Part shown: positions 18,219 through 27,131 of the stretch, one piece after another
Layout of the letters: each line of letters opens with the position of its first letter
How positions within the stretch are numbered: the stretch's first letter is position 1
Source of the DNA: Chromatiaceae bacterium
Lineage (GTDB): Bacteria > Pseudomonadota > Gammaproteobacteria > Chromatiales > Chromatiaceae
DNA length: 64,000 nucleotides
Reading direction: 5' to 3'
Assembly: GCA_024235395.1 (NCBI GenBank)
Contig: JACKMK010000001.1
Location: 248,001 to 312,000 of the forward strand
Notes under the pieces: generated by a model
The model's input: only the letters and a program-made list of their open reading frames with translations
Told to the model about the DNA's origin: nothing
Databases searched by the model: none
Position numbers and translations under genes: made by a program

Positions 18219-20741
18219 ATGCCTTACGTACCCAGCTACCTGCTTCCGGAGATGCCGGCCGGACTCGAAGGGCTCGCGGAACTGGCACTCGACATGCGCT
18301 GGTCCTGGAGCCACAGCGCGGACGAGATCTGGCAGCACATCCATCCGGAGCTATGGCAGCGCACGCGCAATCCCTGGGTGATCCTGCAGTCTGTCGCCGG
18401 CGAGCATCTGCGCCAGCTCGCTGCCGATCCCGCATTCGTCGCCCGTGTCGCAGACCAGGTCGCAACCGATCGCGACGCCACGGCCGGTCCCGGGTGGTTC
18501 GATCAGAGCCCGCATGCCGGCGCGTTCGGCGCCGTTGCCTACTTCAGCATGGAGTTCGGCCTCAGCGAATCCTTGCCGATCTATTCCGGCGGACTGGGTA
18601 TCCTGGCCGGCGACTGCCTGAAGAGTGCCAGCGACCTCGCGGTGCCACTGATCGGTGTGGGCATGCTGTATCAGCAGGGCTACTTCCGGCAGGTGCTGGA
18701 TGCATCCGGAAACCAGCGTGAGTTCTATCCTTTCAACGACCTCGTGCAACTGCCGGTGACCCCCGCGCGCGATGCGCACGGCGAGTGGCTGGTGGTCAGT
18801 GTCCCGCTGCCCGGACGCGCGCTGCGCCTGAAGGTCTGGCAGACGCGCATCGGGCGGGTGCGCCTGCTGCTCTTGGACAGCAACGACCCGCTGAACAGTG
18901 CGGCCGATCGCGGCATCACTGCCGAACTGTATGGCGGTGGGCCCGAGACCCGCCTGCAGCAGGAGCTGGTACTCGGCATCGGGGGCTGGCGGGCTCTGCG
19001 TGCGCTGGGCGTCGACCCGGACGTCTGTCACCTCAACGAGGGACACGCCGCATTCGCGGCACTCGAACGTGCGCGCTGTTTCGCGCTCGATCAGCGCTGT
19101 CCGCTTCCGCTCGCGCTGACCGTCACGCGTGCCGGCAATCTGTTTACCACCCATACACCGGTCGAAGCCGGTTTCGATCACTTTCCCGCGCCGCTGGTGG
19201 AGCAATATCTCGATCCCTATTGCGCGGAACTCGACTGCAGCACGCACAGTATCCTGCGACTGGGACGTACCGATCCGGACGACCTCTCTGCGCCGTTCAA
19301 CATGGCGCACCTCGCGGTGCACAGCTGTGCCGCAATCAACGGGGTGAGCCGTCTGCACGCGCAGGTCAGCCGACGTATCTTCCAGGCTCTGTTCCCGCGT
19401 TGGCCGGAGGCCGAGGTCCCGGTCGGCCACGTCACCAACGGCGTGCACGTACCTTCCTGGGACTCGCCTGCCGCAGACGCCCTCTGGACCCGCGCCTGCG
19501 GCAAGGACCGCTGGCTGGGCGAGCTCGGAGAGCTGCGGGCGGCACTGTCCGTGGTACCGGACGAAGACCTGTGGGCATTGCGTACCGCGGGTCGCACCCG
19601 GCTCGTGGACTTCGCCCGGCAGCGCCTCGCGCAACAGCTCGCCGAGGCGGGCCTGGGGGCACAGGCCGAGGACGTCCACGGTGTCCTCGACCCGAACATC
19701 ATGACCCTGTGTTTCGCGCGGCGTTTCACCGAGTACAAGCGGCCGACCCTGCTACTCAGCGACCCCGCCCGATTGGCGCGCCTGCTGCAAGACGCCCGAC
19801 GCCCGGTACAGATCGTGATCGCGGGAAAGGCGCATCCGCGTGACATCGTCGGCAAGGCGCTGATTCGTGAATGGACGGCGTTCATCGGCGAATTCGGTCT
19901 GCAGTCCCGGGTGGTGTTTCTCAGCGACTACGACATGGTGTTGGCCGAGCAACTGGTACAGGGTGCGGACCTGTGGCTGAACACGCCGCGCCGTCCCTGG
20001 GAGGCGAGCGGTACCAGTGGCATGAAGGTACTGGTAAACGGCGGGCTGAACCTGTCCGAACTGGATGGCTGGTGGGCCGAAGCCTGGCGTCCGGATCTCG
20101 GCTGGGCGATCGGCGACGGACGTGAACATCCACTGGACCCTGAATGGGAATCGGCCGAGGCCGATGCCCTGTACCGACTGCTCGAGGACGAAGTCGTACC
20201 GTGCTTCTACGACCGCGACCCGCGAGGCCTGCCACGCGGCTGGCTGGCCCGGGTGCGCGCGAGCATGTCCGAGCTCGCACCACGCTTCTCCGCGAACCGC
20301 ATGCTGCGTGAATACGTCGAGTCGTACTACGTGCCGCTCGCTGCCGGCTACCGCGCACGTACCGCCGACCGGTGTCGCGCAGCGGTCGCGATCAACGAGT
20401 GGCGGGCACGCCTGGATACCCATTGGGGCAAGCTGCGCTTTGGCGATCTCGAGGTCGAGCGCGAAGGCGACGCCCATCGATTTCGTGTGGCCGTTTACCT
20501 CGACGACCTGGACCCGTCCGACCTGGAGGTCCAGCTGTACGCCGAGGACGAGCGCACCGGCACCGTATTGTGTGAATCGATGCAGCGCGCCGAACCCTTG
20601 GCGGGCGCCGTCAACGGCCATCTCTACACCGCACGCCTTGTCGCCGACCGCCCGGCGTCCGATTACACGCCGCGCCTTATCCCCCGCCACCCGGATGCGG
20701 TCATTCCGCTGGAGGCCGGACAGATCCTTTGGCAACGATGA
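18219..20741 (+). CDS. glgP: Alpha-glucan phosphorylase (GT35, with DUF3417 N-terminus)
   Basis: 840 residues. The N-terminal 110 residues are the DUF3417 module typical of the short bacterial alpha-glucan phosphorylase branch (LALDMRWSWSHSADEIW). The phosphorylase core follows, with FSMEFGLSESLPIYSGGLG, HLNEGHAAF, FTTHTPVEAGFDHF, ARRFTEYKRP and the PLP-binding block EASGTSGMKVLVNGG with Lys near residue 603. It releases glucose-1-phosphate from alpha-1,4-glucan such as glycogen, in the cytoplasm. The Asn usual in this block (TSNMK) is Gly here, as in many members of this branch. It starts 66 bp after the exporter gene on the same strand, but a functional link is not evident. Confidence 0.9.
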   Translation: MPYVPSYLLPEMPAGLEGLAELALDMRWSWSHSADEIWQHIHPELWQRTRNPWVILQSVAGEHLRQLAADPAFVARVADQVATDRDATAGPGWFDQSPHAGAFGAVAYFSMEFGLSESLPIYSGGLGILAGDCLKSASDLAVPLIGVGMLYQQGYFRQVLDASGNQREFYPFNDLVQLPVTPARDAHGEWLVVSVPLPGRALRLKVWQTRIGRVRLLLLDSNDPLNSAADRGITAELYGGGPETRLQQELVLGIGGWRALRALGVDPDVCHLNEGHAAFAALERARCFALDQRCPLPLALTVTRAGNLFTTHTPVEAGFDHFPAPLVEQYLDPYCAELDCSTHSILRLGRTDPDDLSAPFNMAHLAVHSCAAINGVSRLHAQVSRRIFQALFPRWPEAEVPVGHVTNGVHVPSWDSPAADALWTRACGKDRWLGELGELRAALSVVPDEDLWALRTAGRTRLVDFARQRLAQQLAEAGLGAQAEDVHGVLDPNIMTLCFARRFTEYKRPTLLLSDPARLARLLQDARRPVQIVIAGKAHPRDIVGKALIREWTAFIGEFGLQSRVVFLSDYDMVLAEQLVQGADLWLNTPRRPWEASGTSGMKVLVNGGLNLSELDGWWAEAWRPDLGWAIGDGREHPLDPEWESAEADALYRLLEDEVVPCFYDRDPRGLPRGWLARVRASMSELAPRFSANRMLREYVESYYVPLAAGYRARTADRCRAAVAINEWRARLDTHWGKLRFGDLEVEREGDAHRFRVAVYLDDLDPSDLEVQLYAEDERTGTVLCESMQRAEPLAGAVNGHLYTARLVADRPASDYTPRLIPRHPDAVIPLEAGQILWQR

Positions 20742-21126
20742 TCCGCACGCGGCCGCCGGTTTTTTGTACCGACCGCATGCCGCAAGACCCCGGCACCGAA
20801 CCGGCAGGTTCGTAGCTACCGCCGATCACCGTGCACCTTTCTGGCGCGCCCGGCCTCTCCATCCGGACGATCAGCGTGCAAGACGAGTCAGGAATATTGA
20901 CGGTAAACGCATTAGCGGTTAATAATATAGTCAACCATTTAATACTTAGGGGCTTGATTCTTATAGTCTTTTCGTTTTTATGGCTCAACTATTGCTAAGC
21001 AACAGCTGAGAACATTTTTTTGGCGGTTTTGTCGCCGGTTCGAGATGTACCGCGTACCGTAGGACGGTCACGGCTACCCCGAGCAACGATCGGGTCGACG
21101 GCAGCCCTTCACCGAGGTGCGAACTC
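20742..21126. other. 385-bp intergenic region with an AT-rich core
   Basis: The stretch 20890-21015 is far more AT-rich than its surroundings and contains a good sigma-70-type promoter for the downstream gene (listed separately). I see no open frame with coding character. The leader from the inferred start site to the next gene is about 195 bases, with a T-run at 21014-21020 but no convincing terminator stem. Confidence 0.5.
20897..20926 (+). promoter_or_regulatory. Sigma-70-type promoter
   Basis: TTGACG (20897-20902) is separated by 18 bp from AATAAT (20921-20926); each hexamer matches the consensus at five of six positions. It would start a transcript near 20933 that reads the metallopeptidase-like gene at 21127. 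Confidence 0.5.
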
Positions 21127-21558
21127 ATGTCCGACGTCTATACAGTGCTGCTTTCCTGGGCGATATCACTATCCGGATTCGCGCCACCGACCGAAGAACC
21201 GATCGTCGTACCAAAGCCACATGACTTTTTCGTCGAACAGGCATGCGACGGCCAGGAGTGCAAGGTGTACGGCTGGTATGCCGGCGGTCGCAATCTGTAC
21301 ATCGATGAACGCCTCGACCCGGAAGAAAACCTGCTTGCATCGTCGATCGTCGTGCACGAGATGGTGCACTACCTGCAAGGAACCTCACGCAATGGTGGCG
21401 TACCCTATGGCGGTGCCGCTTTCAGTGAGTCGCCGAACTGCGATGACGCCATCGAGATGGAACGCCAGGCGTACAACGTTCAGCGTCAATACCTGCAGCG
21501 TTACGGATCCATCCAGCCGGTGGGCGTTTCGATGATGCGCGTGGGTTGCGCGCCCTAG
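21127..21558 (+). CDS. Putative small zinc metallopeptidase-like protein
   Basis: 143 residues. An HExxH motif (VVHEMVHYLQG) lies near residue 79, and an EMERQAYNVQRQYL helix about 35 residues later could provide the third zinc ligand, as in gluzincins. The N-terminal 20 residues are hydrophobic and may be a poor signal peptide. Four Cys (ACDGQECKV, SPNCDD, VGCAP) suggest disulfides, so a periplasmic location is plausible. No propeptide or classified peptidase family is recognised. It is monocistronic and followed by a convergent sensor kinase gene. Confidence 0.65.
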   Translation: MSDVYTVLLSWAISLSGFAPPTEEPIVVPKPHDFFVEQACDGQECKVYGWYAGGRNLYIDERLDPEENLLASSIVVHEMVHYLQGTSRNGGVPYGGAAFSESPNCDDAIEMERQAYNVQRQYLQRYGSIQPVGVSMMRVGCAP

Positions 21559-21593
21559 ACGTGTGCGGGGCGCTCAGGCCCCGCCGATGACCA

Positions 21594-24203
21594 CTAGAGC
21601 CCGATCTCTGCATCGAGCCAGCGCTCTACCGTCCTATACAGTTTCGCCGCATCGATCGGTTTTGCGAGGTGCTCGTTCATCCCGGCGTCGAAGCATTCCT
21701 GGCGCTCGTGTTCAAACGCGTGAGCGGTCATCGCAACAATCGGTGTCATCGCGTTCATCGACTCGCCGCGAATCATCCTGGCGGCCTCCAGACCATTCAT
21801 GGTCGGCATCTGCAGGTCCATCAGGATCAGGTCGTACGGGACTTCGCGTGACATCTCCAGCGCGCGGGCACCGTCATCGGCAGCATCCACGACCAGACCC
21901 GCCTGCTCAAGGAAGTCCCGGGCCACAACCTGGTTGACCGCCTCGTCCTCCACCAACAGTACACGGCGTCCCGCATGCGCGTGCTGCAGCCGGGCCGCCG
22001 TCGGTGCCTCGCCGGCCTCCGGCGACACCGATTCGGTTTGCGGATCCCCCTTGCCGAGCCGCACCGTGAACCAGAAGGTACTGCCCTCGTCCGGTTCCGA
22101 TTCGACGCCGATATCGCCGCCCATCGCCCGCACCAGACGCTTGCAGATCGCCAGTCCCAGACCAGCTCCACCGTACTTGCGCGTCAGCGAACCATCGGCC
22201 TGTTCGAACGCGGTGAACAGGCGTTCCTGGTCGGCCGCCGATATCCCGATGCCGTTGTCCTGCACTTCGCAGCGCAACTGCAGTTCGTGTTCGCTCTCCT
22301 GGCTGACCACCGCACGCAAGGTGATTGCGCCACGGGTGCTGAACTTCACCGCGTTGCTGCACAGGTTGATCAGGATCTGCGTGAGTCGCAGTGGGTCACC
22401 GCGCAATGGTCGTTCAACGAGGTCGGGCGGGATCTTCACGTGCAGGCTCAGGCCCTTATCCGCGATCTGGTGCCCGACGGCGTTTTGCAGATTCCTGACC
22501 ACGTCGGCAAACGAAAAACCGACCGAATCGAGTTGCAGGCGGTCGGCTTCGATCTGCGAGATATCGAGAATGTCGCTGATCAGATTGAGCAACAGCTTGG
22601 ACGACTGATCGACCACCTTGAGGCGGCGAAGCAACTGCGGATCGCGGGTGCTGCGCAGCGCGAGCTCGGTCATGCCGATGATGCCGTTGAGTGGCGTGCG
22701 CAGTTCGTGGCTCATGTTCGCGAGGAAGGTACTCTTCGCCCGGCTGGCCGCCTCGGCGGCGACCGTTGCGTCACGCATCGCCCGTGTCCTTGCCTCGAGT
22801 TCCCTCGCCATATCGTTGAAATTGCGGCCGAGCAGATCGATCTCGTCGATCCCCGCAACCTCGGGACTGCTGGCCTTCAATGTCTCACCGAGGTCCCGGG
22901 TGAGCTCCGACAAATGCGCGATCGGTCGGGCAATGGTCGCCGACAACCTGCGCGATTTGTTCAGCATGTAAACGAAGAACGCAATGTAAAAAAGCACCAT
23001 GCCGGCAATGGCGAGGTAACCGATCCGGTTGCTCAGCTGTTTCAGGCGGGTGATCGGCTCGAGCACCTCGGATTTCTCGATCAGCGAGATCATGCGCCAA
23101 CCGGATTCCGGTACGATCTCCTGGCTGAGCAGGTAGTCCGTGTCGTCGATGGTGATATCCCCTATCCGGGCCTTGGACTCGAACAATTGCCGCGTCTGGC
23201 GCCGCACCGACACGTCGCCGAGCGTCAGTATGTTGTACTCCTCCGGCTTCGTGACTGTCTCTCCCACCCGCTCTTCGTAGCTGTGCGTCTTGAGTTCACG
23301 CAGTTTCAGCAGGTCCTCGGCACGCTCCTGCATCGCAAGGATGACCCCGTTTCCATCGACCATCAGCGTGCTTGCATGCCACGGCATCTGCAATCCGAGA
23401 ATCTTCTGCACGAACGAGTCGATGGTCACGTCGAGTCCGGCGACGCCTTCGAGGAAATCACCGAGATAGATCGGTACCACCAGCGAAACCATCCACCCCT
23501 GCCCGGCCGGATCGAGGTAGGCCCCGGTCCAGACCGGTTTACGCATGGGGTTGTGCGTCGCGTCGGCCTCGTAGTAGAAGTTGAAATCCTCCATATGCAG
23601 CTGCGGACCGTACTGCGCCGGCGCATCGGCAATGTAGGGATACAGCCGGTTCATGTCGTCCCAGGTGTTCAGATAGGCCTGGGTCACAATCGGGCTGGTC
23701 TCGACGATCGAGGCCAGCAACGGGTCCATCGCCTCGCTGCAGCGCGCCTTGTGCATCTCGGCTGCACCGAGCGTGGTGCCGCCCGAGTAGTACAGGGACG
23801 CGCCGCCGTTGTCGCTGTTCTTGAAGTAGGCACCGTTCGCGTGGGTCGCGAACCCGGGTTCGCCGTGCGGCAGGTGGCAATCGTCTCCGGAGAAAAAGGC
23901 CTGTTGGTCACGCTGCATCATGAGCGCGAGGCGCGCCACCTCCTGCAGCTTGCCGTCTATGTTCGCCACCTCGCGGGAAGCGATCTCCTGGATACCCCGC
24001 GTCGCTTCCTGCAGCAGCATCTCCTGGCTTTTGCCCGAGACATAGAAAGTGATGCCGAAATACAGCAGCAGGACGATCTCGATCGCGAATATCGGAATGA
24101 GGGAACTGGACAGGTAGTTCCGATAGATCAAAGCGCTGAGGCTTCTGTTTTTCTTGTCGAGGTCTTTGGAGATCGGCATGCCTGCAGTTTTCGGCCGTTT
24201 CAC
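21594..24203 (-). CDS. Hybrid sensor histidine kinase (Cache-HAMP-HisKA-HATPase-REC)
   Basis: 869 residues from a GTG at 24203; an ATG at 24179 is an alternative. Order of parts: membrane helix (IPIFAIEIVLLLYFGITFYV), a periplasmic double-Cache-type sensor of about 330 residues, a second helix (IAGMVLFYIAFFVYML), HAMP, HisKA with the phospho-His in FLANMSHELRTPLNG, HATPase_c (NAVKF, DNGIGIS, GGAGLGLAICKRLV) and a C-terminal receiver (LVEDEAVNQ; acceptor Asp in LILMDLQMP). The protein senses a periplasmic ligand and probably passes phosphate to an unlinked HPt or response regulator, since none is encoded next to it. Its position after hypX on the same strand may be incidental. Confidence 0.9.
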   Translation of the reverse strand: MKRPKTAGMPISKDLDKKNRSLSALIYRNYLSSSLIPIFAIEIVLLLYFGITFYVSGKSQEMLLQEATRGIQEIASREVANIDGKLQEVARLALMMQRDQQAFFSGDDCHLPHGEPGFATHANGAYFKNSDNGGASLYYSGGTTLGAAEMHKARCSEAMDPLLASIVETSPIVTQAYLNTWDDMNRLYPYIADAPAQYGPQLHMEDFNFYYEADATHNPMRKPVWTGAYLDPAGQGWMVSLVVPIYLGDFLEGVAGLDVTIDSFVQKILGLQMPWHASTLMVDGNGVILAMQERAEDLLKLRELKTHSYEERVGETVTKPEEYNILTLGDVSVRRQTRQLFESKARIGDITIDDTDYLLSQEIVPESGWRMISLIEKSEVLEPITRLKQLSNRIGYLAIAGMVLFYIAFFVYMLNKSRRLSATIARPIAHLSELTRDLGETLKASSPEVAGIDEIDLLGRNFNDMARELEARTRAMRDATVAAEAASRAKSTFLANMSHELRTPLNGIIGMTELALRSTRDPQLLRRLKVVDQSSKLLLNLISDILDISQIEADRLQLDSVGFSFADVVRNLQNAVGHQIADKGLSLHVKIPPDLVERPLRGDPLRLTQILINLCSNAVKFSTRGAITLRAVVSQESEHELQLRCEVQDNGIGISAADQERLFTAFEQADGSLTRKYGGAGLGLAICKRLVRAMGGDIGVESEPDEGSTFWFTVRLGKGDPQTESVSPEAGEAPTAARLQHAHAGRRVLLVEDEAVNQVVARDFLEQAGLVVDAADDGARALEMSREVPYDLILMDLQMPTMNGLEAARMIRGESMNAMTPIVAMTAHAFEHERQECFDAGMNEHLAKPIDAAKLYRTVERWLDAEIGL

Positions 24204-24372
24204 TGAGGAGTTTACCGGACCGCCGAACGCAGGGAGATCACGGCACCCGGTTCAACCGGCGAACCGCGGCGCCGTTGGACCCCGGCCTCGCAGTCCCCCG
24301 AAAAGGAACCTTTGTCGCATCGCTAGGACAGTGATACGTCGTCGGGGATTGACCGCACGGAGCACGTGTCGC

Positions 24373-26079
24373 TCAGGCGTTACCCCTGTGACCTGACACG
24401 AGCCGGCGATGTTGCGCGATCGTCAACGGCGTGCGGGATTTCGCCACCTTGTGGACGAAGTTGTAACGTGCCACGTGGTAGCTCGGATCGAACCCGTAGA
24501 AGTTCAGGCGCATGCGCGCCAACTCCGCCTCGCGGTAGGCCGTCAGGGGCTGCTGGCGTTGCTCGGCGGCGCGGCGCTGCCGCTTGGCGTCCAGCCGGTC
24601 GGCGAACGCCGGCACATGCGCCAGCTCGGCGGCACGCCGCCGCGTGTCTTCGACAAACCCGGCCCCGGTACTCGCGAACACCTGGTTGACCAACCCCAGG
24701 CGTTGCGCCTCGTCGACGCCCATCGGCAGGCGTCCCTGGGTGATGCGTTCGACATTCTCGTCACCGGCGTAGCGTGGCAACAGGTAGGTCCAGTACTCGG
24801 AACCGTAGAGATTGCCCATGTCCTTGTAATGCGGATTGAGCACGACGCCGGCACGCGCCCAGACCTCGTCCGCGGCACGCGCCAGGAACACCCCGCCGGC
24901 GCCGGCGTTGCCCTGCAGCGCGGCGACCGTCAGGTGGGTGTCGGTCTCGATGATCGCCTGCGCGAGGTCGTCGATCGCATTGATGTTGCGCCAGGACTCG
25001 TCGGCGGGACTTGCCGCCGCCTCGATCAGGTTGAGGTGCATCCCGTTCGACCAGTAGTCCGGCCCGCCCATCAGCACGATCACCCGGGTGTCGCGCGCAC
25101 AGGCGGCGCTATAGGCCTCGCGCAGACGCTCGCACTGCCGGGTGCCCATAGCGCCGTTGTAGAACGCGAAGTGCAGATAACCGACCTCGTTGGCCTCCTC
25201 GTACCAGATGTCGCGGTAGCCGCTGTCTTCACCCCCGGGGACCACCGGCAGCTCGCCGAGCAGCGCCTCGAACAGCCGCGCAGCCGGCAGCTTGAATGGA
25301 TGCTCCGCATGCGCGTCGCGCAGGTGGCCGATCCACACCGCGCCGTCGCGGGTGGCCCGGCACAGCGCGTCGCCGCTGCGCGCGATCAGCGAACCCGGCG
25401 CACCGCGCAACACGCGCTCCGGATGGGCGTCGTAGAGCAACACCTCGCGGCCGAACAGCTCGTCGCGGACCCCCGGCGCACCGTCAGCGCTGCGGATCTT
25501 GCGCAGCACCGTGCGCGTGTCGTCATTGGACCAGTCGATCGCCCGTTCGGCCTGCCGCAGCAGCGGCCGCGCACGGCCACGCACGCCACCGGCGCCGGGT
25601 TCGAAGCGTCGCGCCACGAGGTCACCGGCGGCGAAGCGCTCCAGCGCCTCGATCACCGCGTCGACCGCCGCCGCGCTGACCTCGTTGCGATACAGGCTGG
25701 ACTTGGTCGCGTCACGCAGCGCGAACTCGCGCCATGCCCAGACCGGCCCGGCGTCCATCTCCGCCTCCGCCTGCAGCACCGTCACGCCCCAGTGCGTCTC
25801 GCCGTCGAGGACCGCCCAGTCGAGTGCCGACGGACCGCGATCGCCGCGAATCCCCGGATGCACGATCAGGCAGGTGTGGTTGCGCCAGACGTCCTCGGGG
25901 ATCGCGCGCTTGAGAAAGGGGGCGATCAACAGGTCGGGCTGGAAGGCGTCGACCGCCTCGCGGGTTACCGCGTCGTTGATGTCGAACTCGACCGACACCT
26001 CGTGGCCACGTTCACGCAGGGTCACGAACAACCGCTGGGTGAGGCTGTTGAACGCATGGCTCAGCAGCAGGATACGCAT
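24373..26079 (-). CDS. hypX: Hydrogenase maturation factor HypX/HoxX
   Basis: 568 residues. The N-terminal half resembles formyltetrahydrofolate-dependent formyltransferases (IVHPGIRGDRGPSALDWA, HWGVTVLQAEAEMDAGPVW). The C-terminal half resembles enoyl-CoA hydratases (VIVLMGGPDYWSNGMHLNLIEAA, ALQGNAGAGGVFLARAADEVWA). This two-domain fusion is HypX, which makes the CO ligand of the NiFe site from a formyl group via formyl-CoA and is known from aerobically matured hydrogenases. It begins 2 bp after the hypE stop and is the last gene of the hydrogenase operon. Its presence suggests the enzyme is assembled with oxygen present. Confidence 0.93.
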   Translation of the reverse strand: MRILLLSHAFNSLTQRLFVTLRERGHEVSVEFDINDAVTREAVDAFQPDLLIAPFLKRAIPEDVWRNHTCLIVHPGIRGDRGPSALDWAVLDGETHWGVTVLQAEAEMDAGPVWAWREFALRDATKSSLYRNEVSAAAVDAVIEALERFAAGDLVARRFEPGAGGVRGRARPLLRQAERAIDWSNDDTRTVLRKIRSADGAPGVRDELFGREVLLYDAHPERVLRGAPGSLIARSGDALCRATRDGAVWIGHLRDAHAEHPFKLPAARLFEALLGELPVVPGGEDSGYRDIWYEEANEVGYLHFAFYNGAMGTRQCERLREAYSAACARDTRVIVLMGGPDYWSNGMHLNLIEAAASPADESWRNINAIDDLAQAIIETDTHLTVAALQGNAGAGGVFLARAADEVWARAGVVLNPHYKDMGNLYGSEYWTYLLPRYAGDENVERITQGRLPMGVDEAQRLGLVNQVFASTGAGFVEDTRRRAAELAHVPAFADRLDAKRQRRAAEQRQQPLTAYREAELARMRLNFYGFDPSYHVARYNFVHKVAKSRTPLTIAQHRRLVSGHRGNA

Positions 26080-26081
26080 GC

Positions 26082-27131
26082 TCAGCAGATCCGCGGCAGC
26101 TGCTCGCCGGTCAGCCAGTCGACCACCCGGCTGCCGCCGAAGTTGGTCTGCATGCGCACGAAACCGTGCGCGTCCTCGACCACCGCACCGATCCGCGCGG
26201 CCTGCGCACCGAGCGGATGGGCGCGCATCACCTCGAGCAGCGCGTCGGCGTCGTCCGCGGCACAGATACAGACCAGCTTGCCCTCGTTGGCGATATACAG
26301 CGGATCCAGGCCGAGCAGTTCACAGGCAGCCGCGACCGCCGGTTTGACCGGAATCGCCTGCTCGTCGAGCTGCATACCGACCGCGGACTGCTGGGCGAGT
26401 TCGTTCAGCGTGGTCGCCAGGCCGCCGCGCGTCGGGTCGCGCAGACAATGGATGCCCGGCACCGCCTCGACCATCGACGCCACCAGGGTGTGCAGGGCGG
26501 CCGAATCGGACTCGATCGTCGTCTCGAAACTCAGGTTCTCGCGGCTGGACATGATCGCGATGCCGTGATCACCGATGCTGCCGCTGAGCAGCACTGCATC
26601 CCCGGGACGGGCGCGGTCTCCGGAGATCCCGACCCCGGCCGGCACCACCCCGACCCCGGTCGTCGTGATGAACACACCGTCACCCTTGCCGCGTTCGACG
26701 ACCTTGGTATCCCCGGTCACGATCGCGACGCCGGCCGCCTGTGCCGCCTGCCCCATGCTGATCACGATGCGCTCCAGGTCGGCGAGCGGAAAGCCCTCTT
26801 CGAGTATGAAGCCGGCCGACAGGTACAGCGGTCGGGCGCCGGCCATCGCGACGTCGTTCAGGGTGCCATGCACCGCCAGCGAACCGATATCGCCACCGGG
26901 GAAAAACAGCGGCGAGATCACGTGGCCGTCGGTGCTCATCACCATCCGGCCCGCCGGCACCTCGAACGCCGCCTGGTCGTTGGCCTGGCGCAGCATGGGA
27001 TTGTCGAAATGGGTGACGAACAACTCGTCGATCAGCTGCGCCATCGCCCGCCCACCGCTGCCGTGGGTCATGTCGACGGTGCCGCTGCGCAGGTTGAGGC
27101 GCAGCGGGAAGCGTTTCATCTGTGCGCTCAT
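26082..27131 (-). CDS. hypE: Hydrogenase maturation protein HypE
   Basis: 349 residues. Start ATG 27131 overlaps the hypD stop as ATGA; the frame is open further upstream but that part is hypD read out of frame. HypE signatures are present: MTHGSGGRAMAQLIDELF, GDIGSLAVHGTLNDVAMAGARP, VTGDTKVVERGKGDG, DPTRGGLATTLNE, and the C-terminal PRIC whose Cys is carbamoylated by HypF and dehydrated to thiocyanate. The CN group is then passed to the HypCD complex. Cytoplasmic; part of the hypBCDEX run. Confidence 0.95.
   Translation of the reverse strand: MSAQMKRFPLRLNLRSGTVDMTHGSGGRAMAQLIDELFVTHFDNPMLRQANDQAAFEVPAGRMVMSTDGHVISPLFFPGGDIGSLAVHGTLNDVAMAGARPLYLSAGFILEEGFPLADLERIVISMGQAAQAAGVAIVTGDTKVVERGKGDGVFITTTGVGVVPAGVGISGDRARPGDAVLLSGSIGDHGIAIMSSRENLSFETTIESDSAALHTLVASMVEAVPGIHCLRDPTRGGLATTLNELAQQSAVGMQLDEQAIPVKPAVAAACELLGLDPLYIANEGKLVCICAADDADALLEVMRAHPLGAQAARIGAVVEDAHGFVRMQTNFGGSRVVDWLTGEQLPRIC

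Noticed and set aside
20742..20770. Terminator after the glucan phosphorylase gene (GC-rich run followed by TTTTTT)
   Set aside because: Only short self-complementary GGCCGCC-type pairing precedes the T-run; no clear stem.
21975..24206. Long open frame (743 codons) antisense to the hybrid histidine kinase
   Set aside because: Arg/His/Gln-rich with no family likeness; the minus-strand kinase has complete motifs. High-GC shadow.
24409..26568. 719-codon plus-strand frame over hypX and hypE
   Set aside because: Covers two confident minus-strand genes with diagnostic motifs; composition is that of a shadow.
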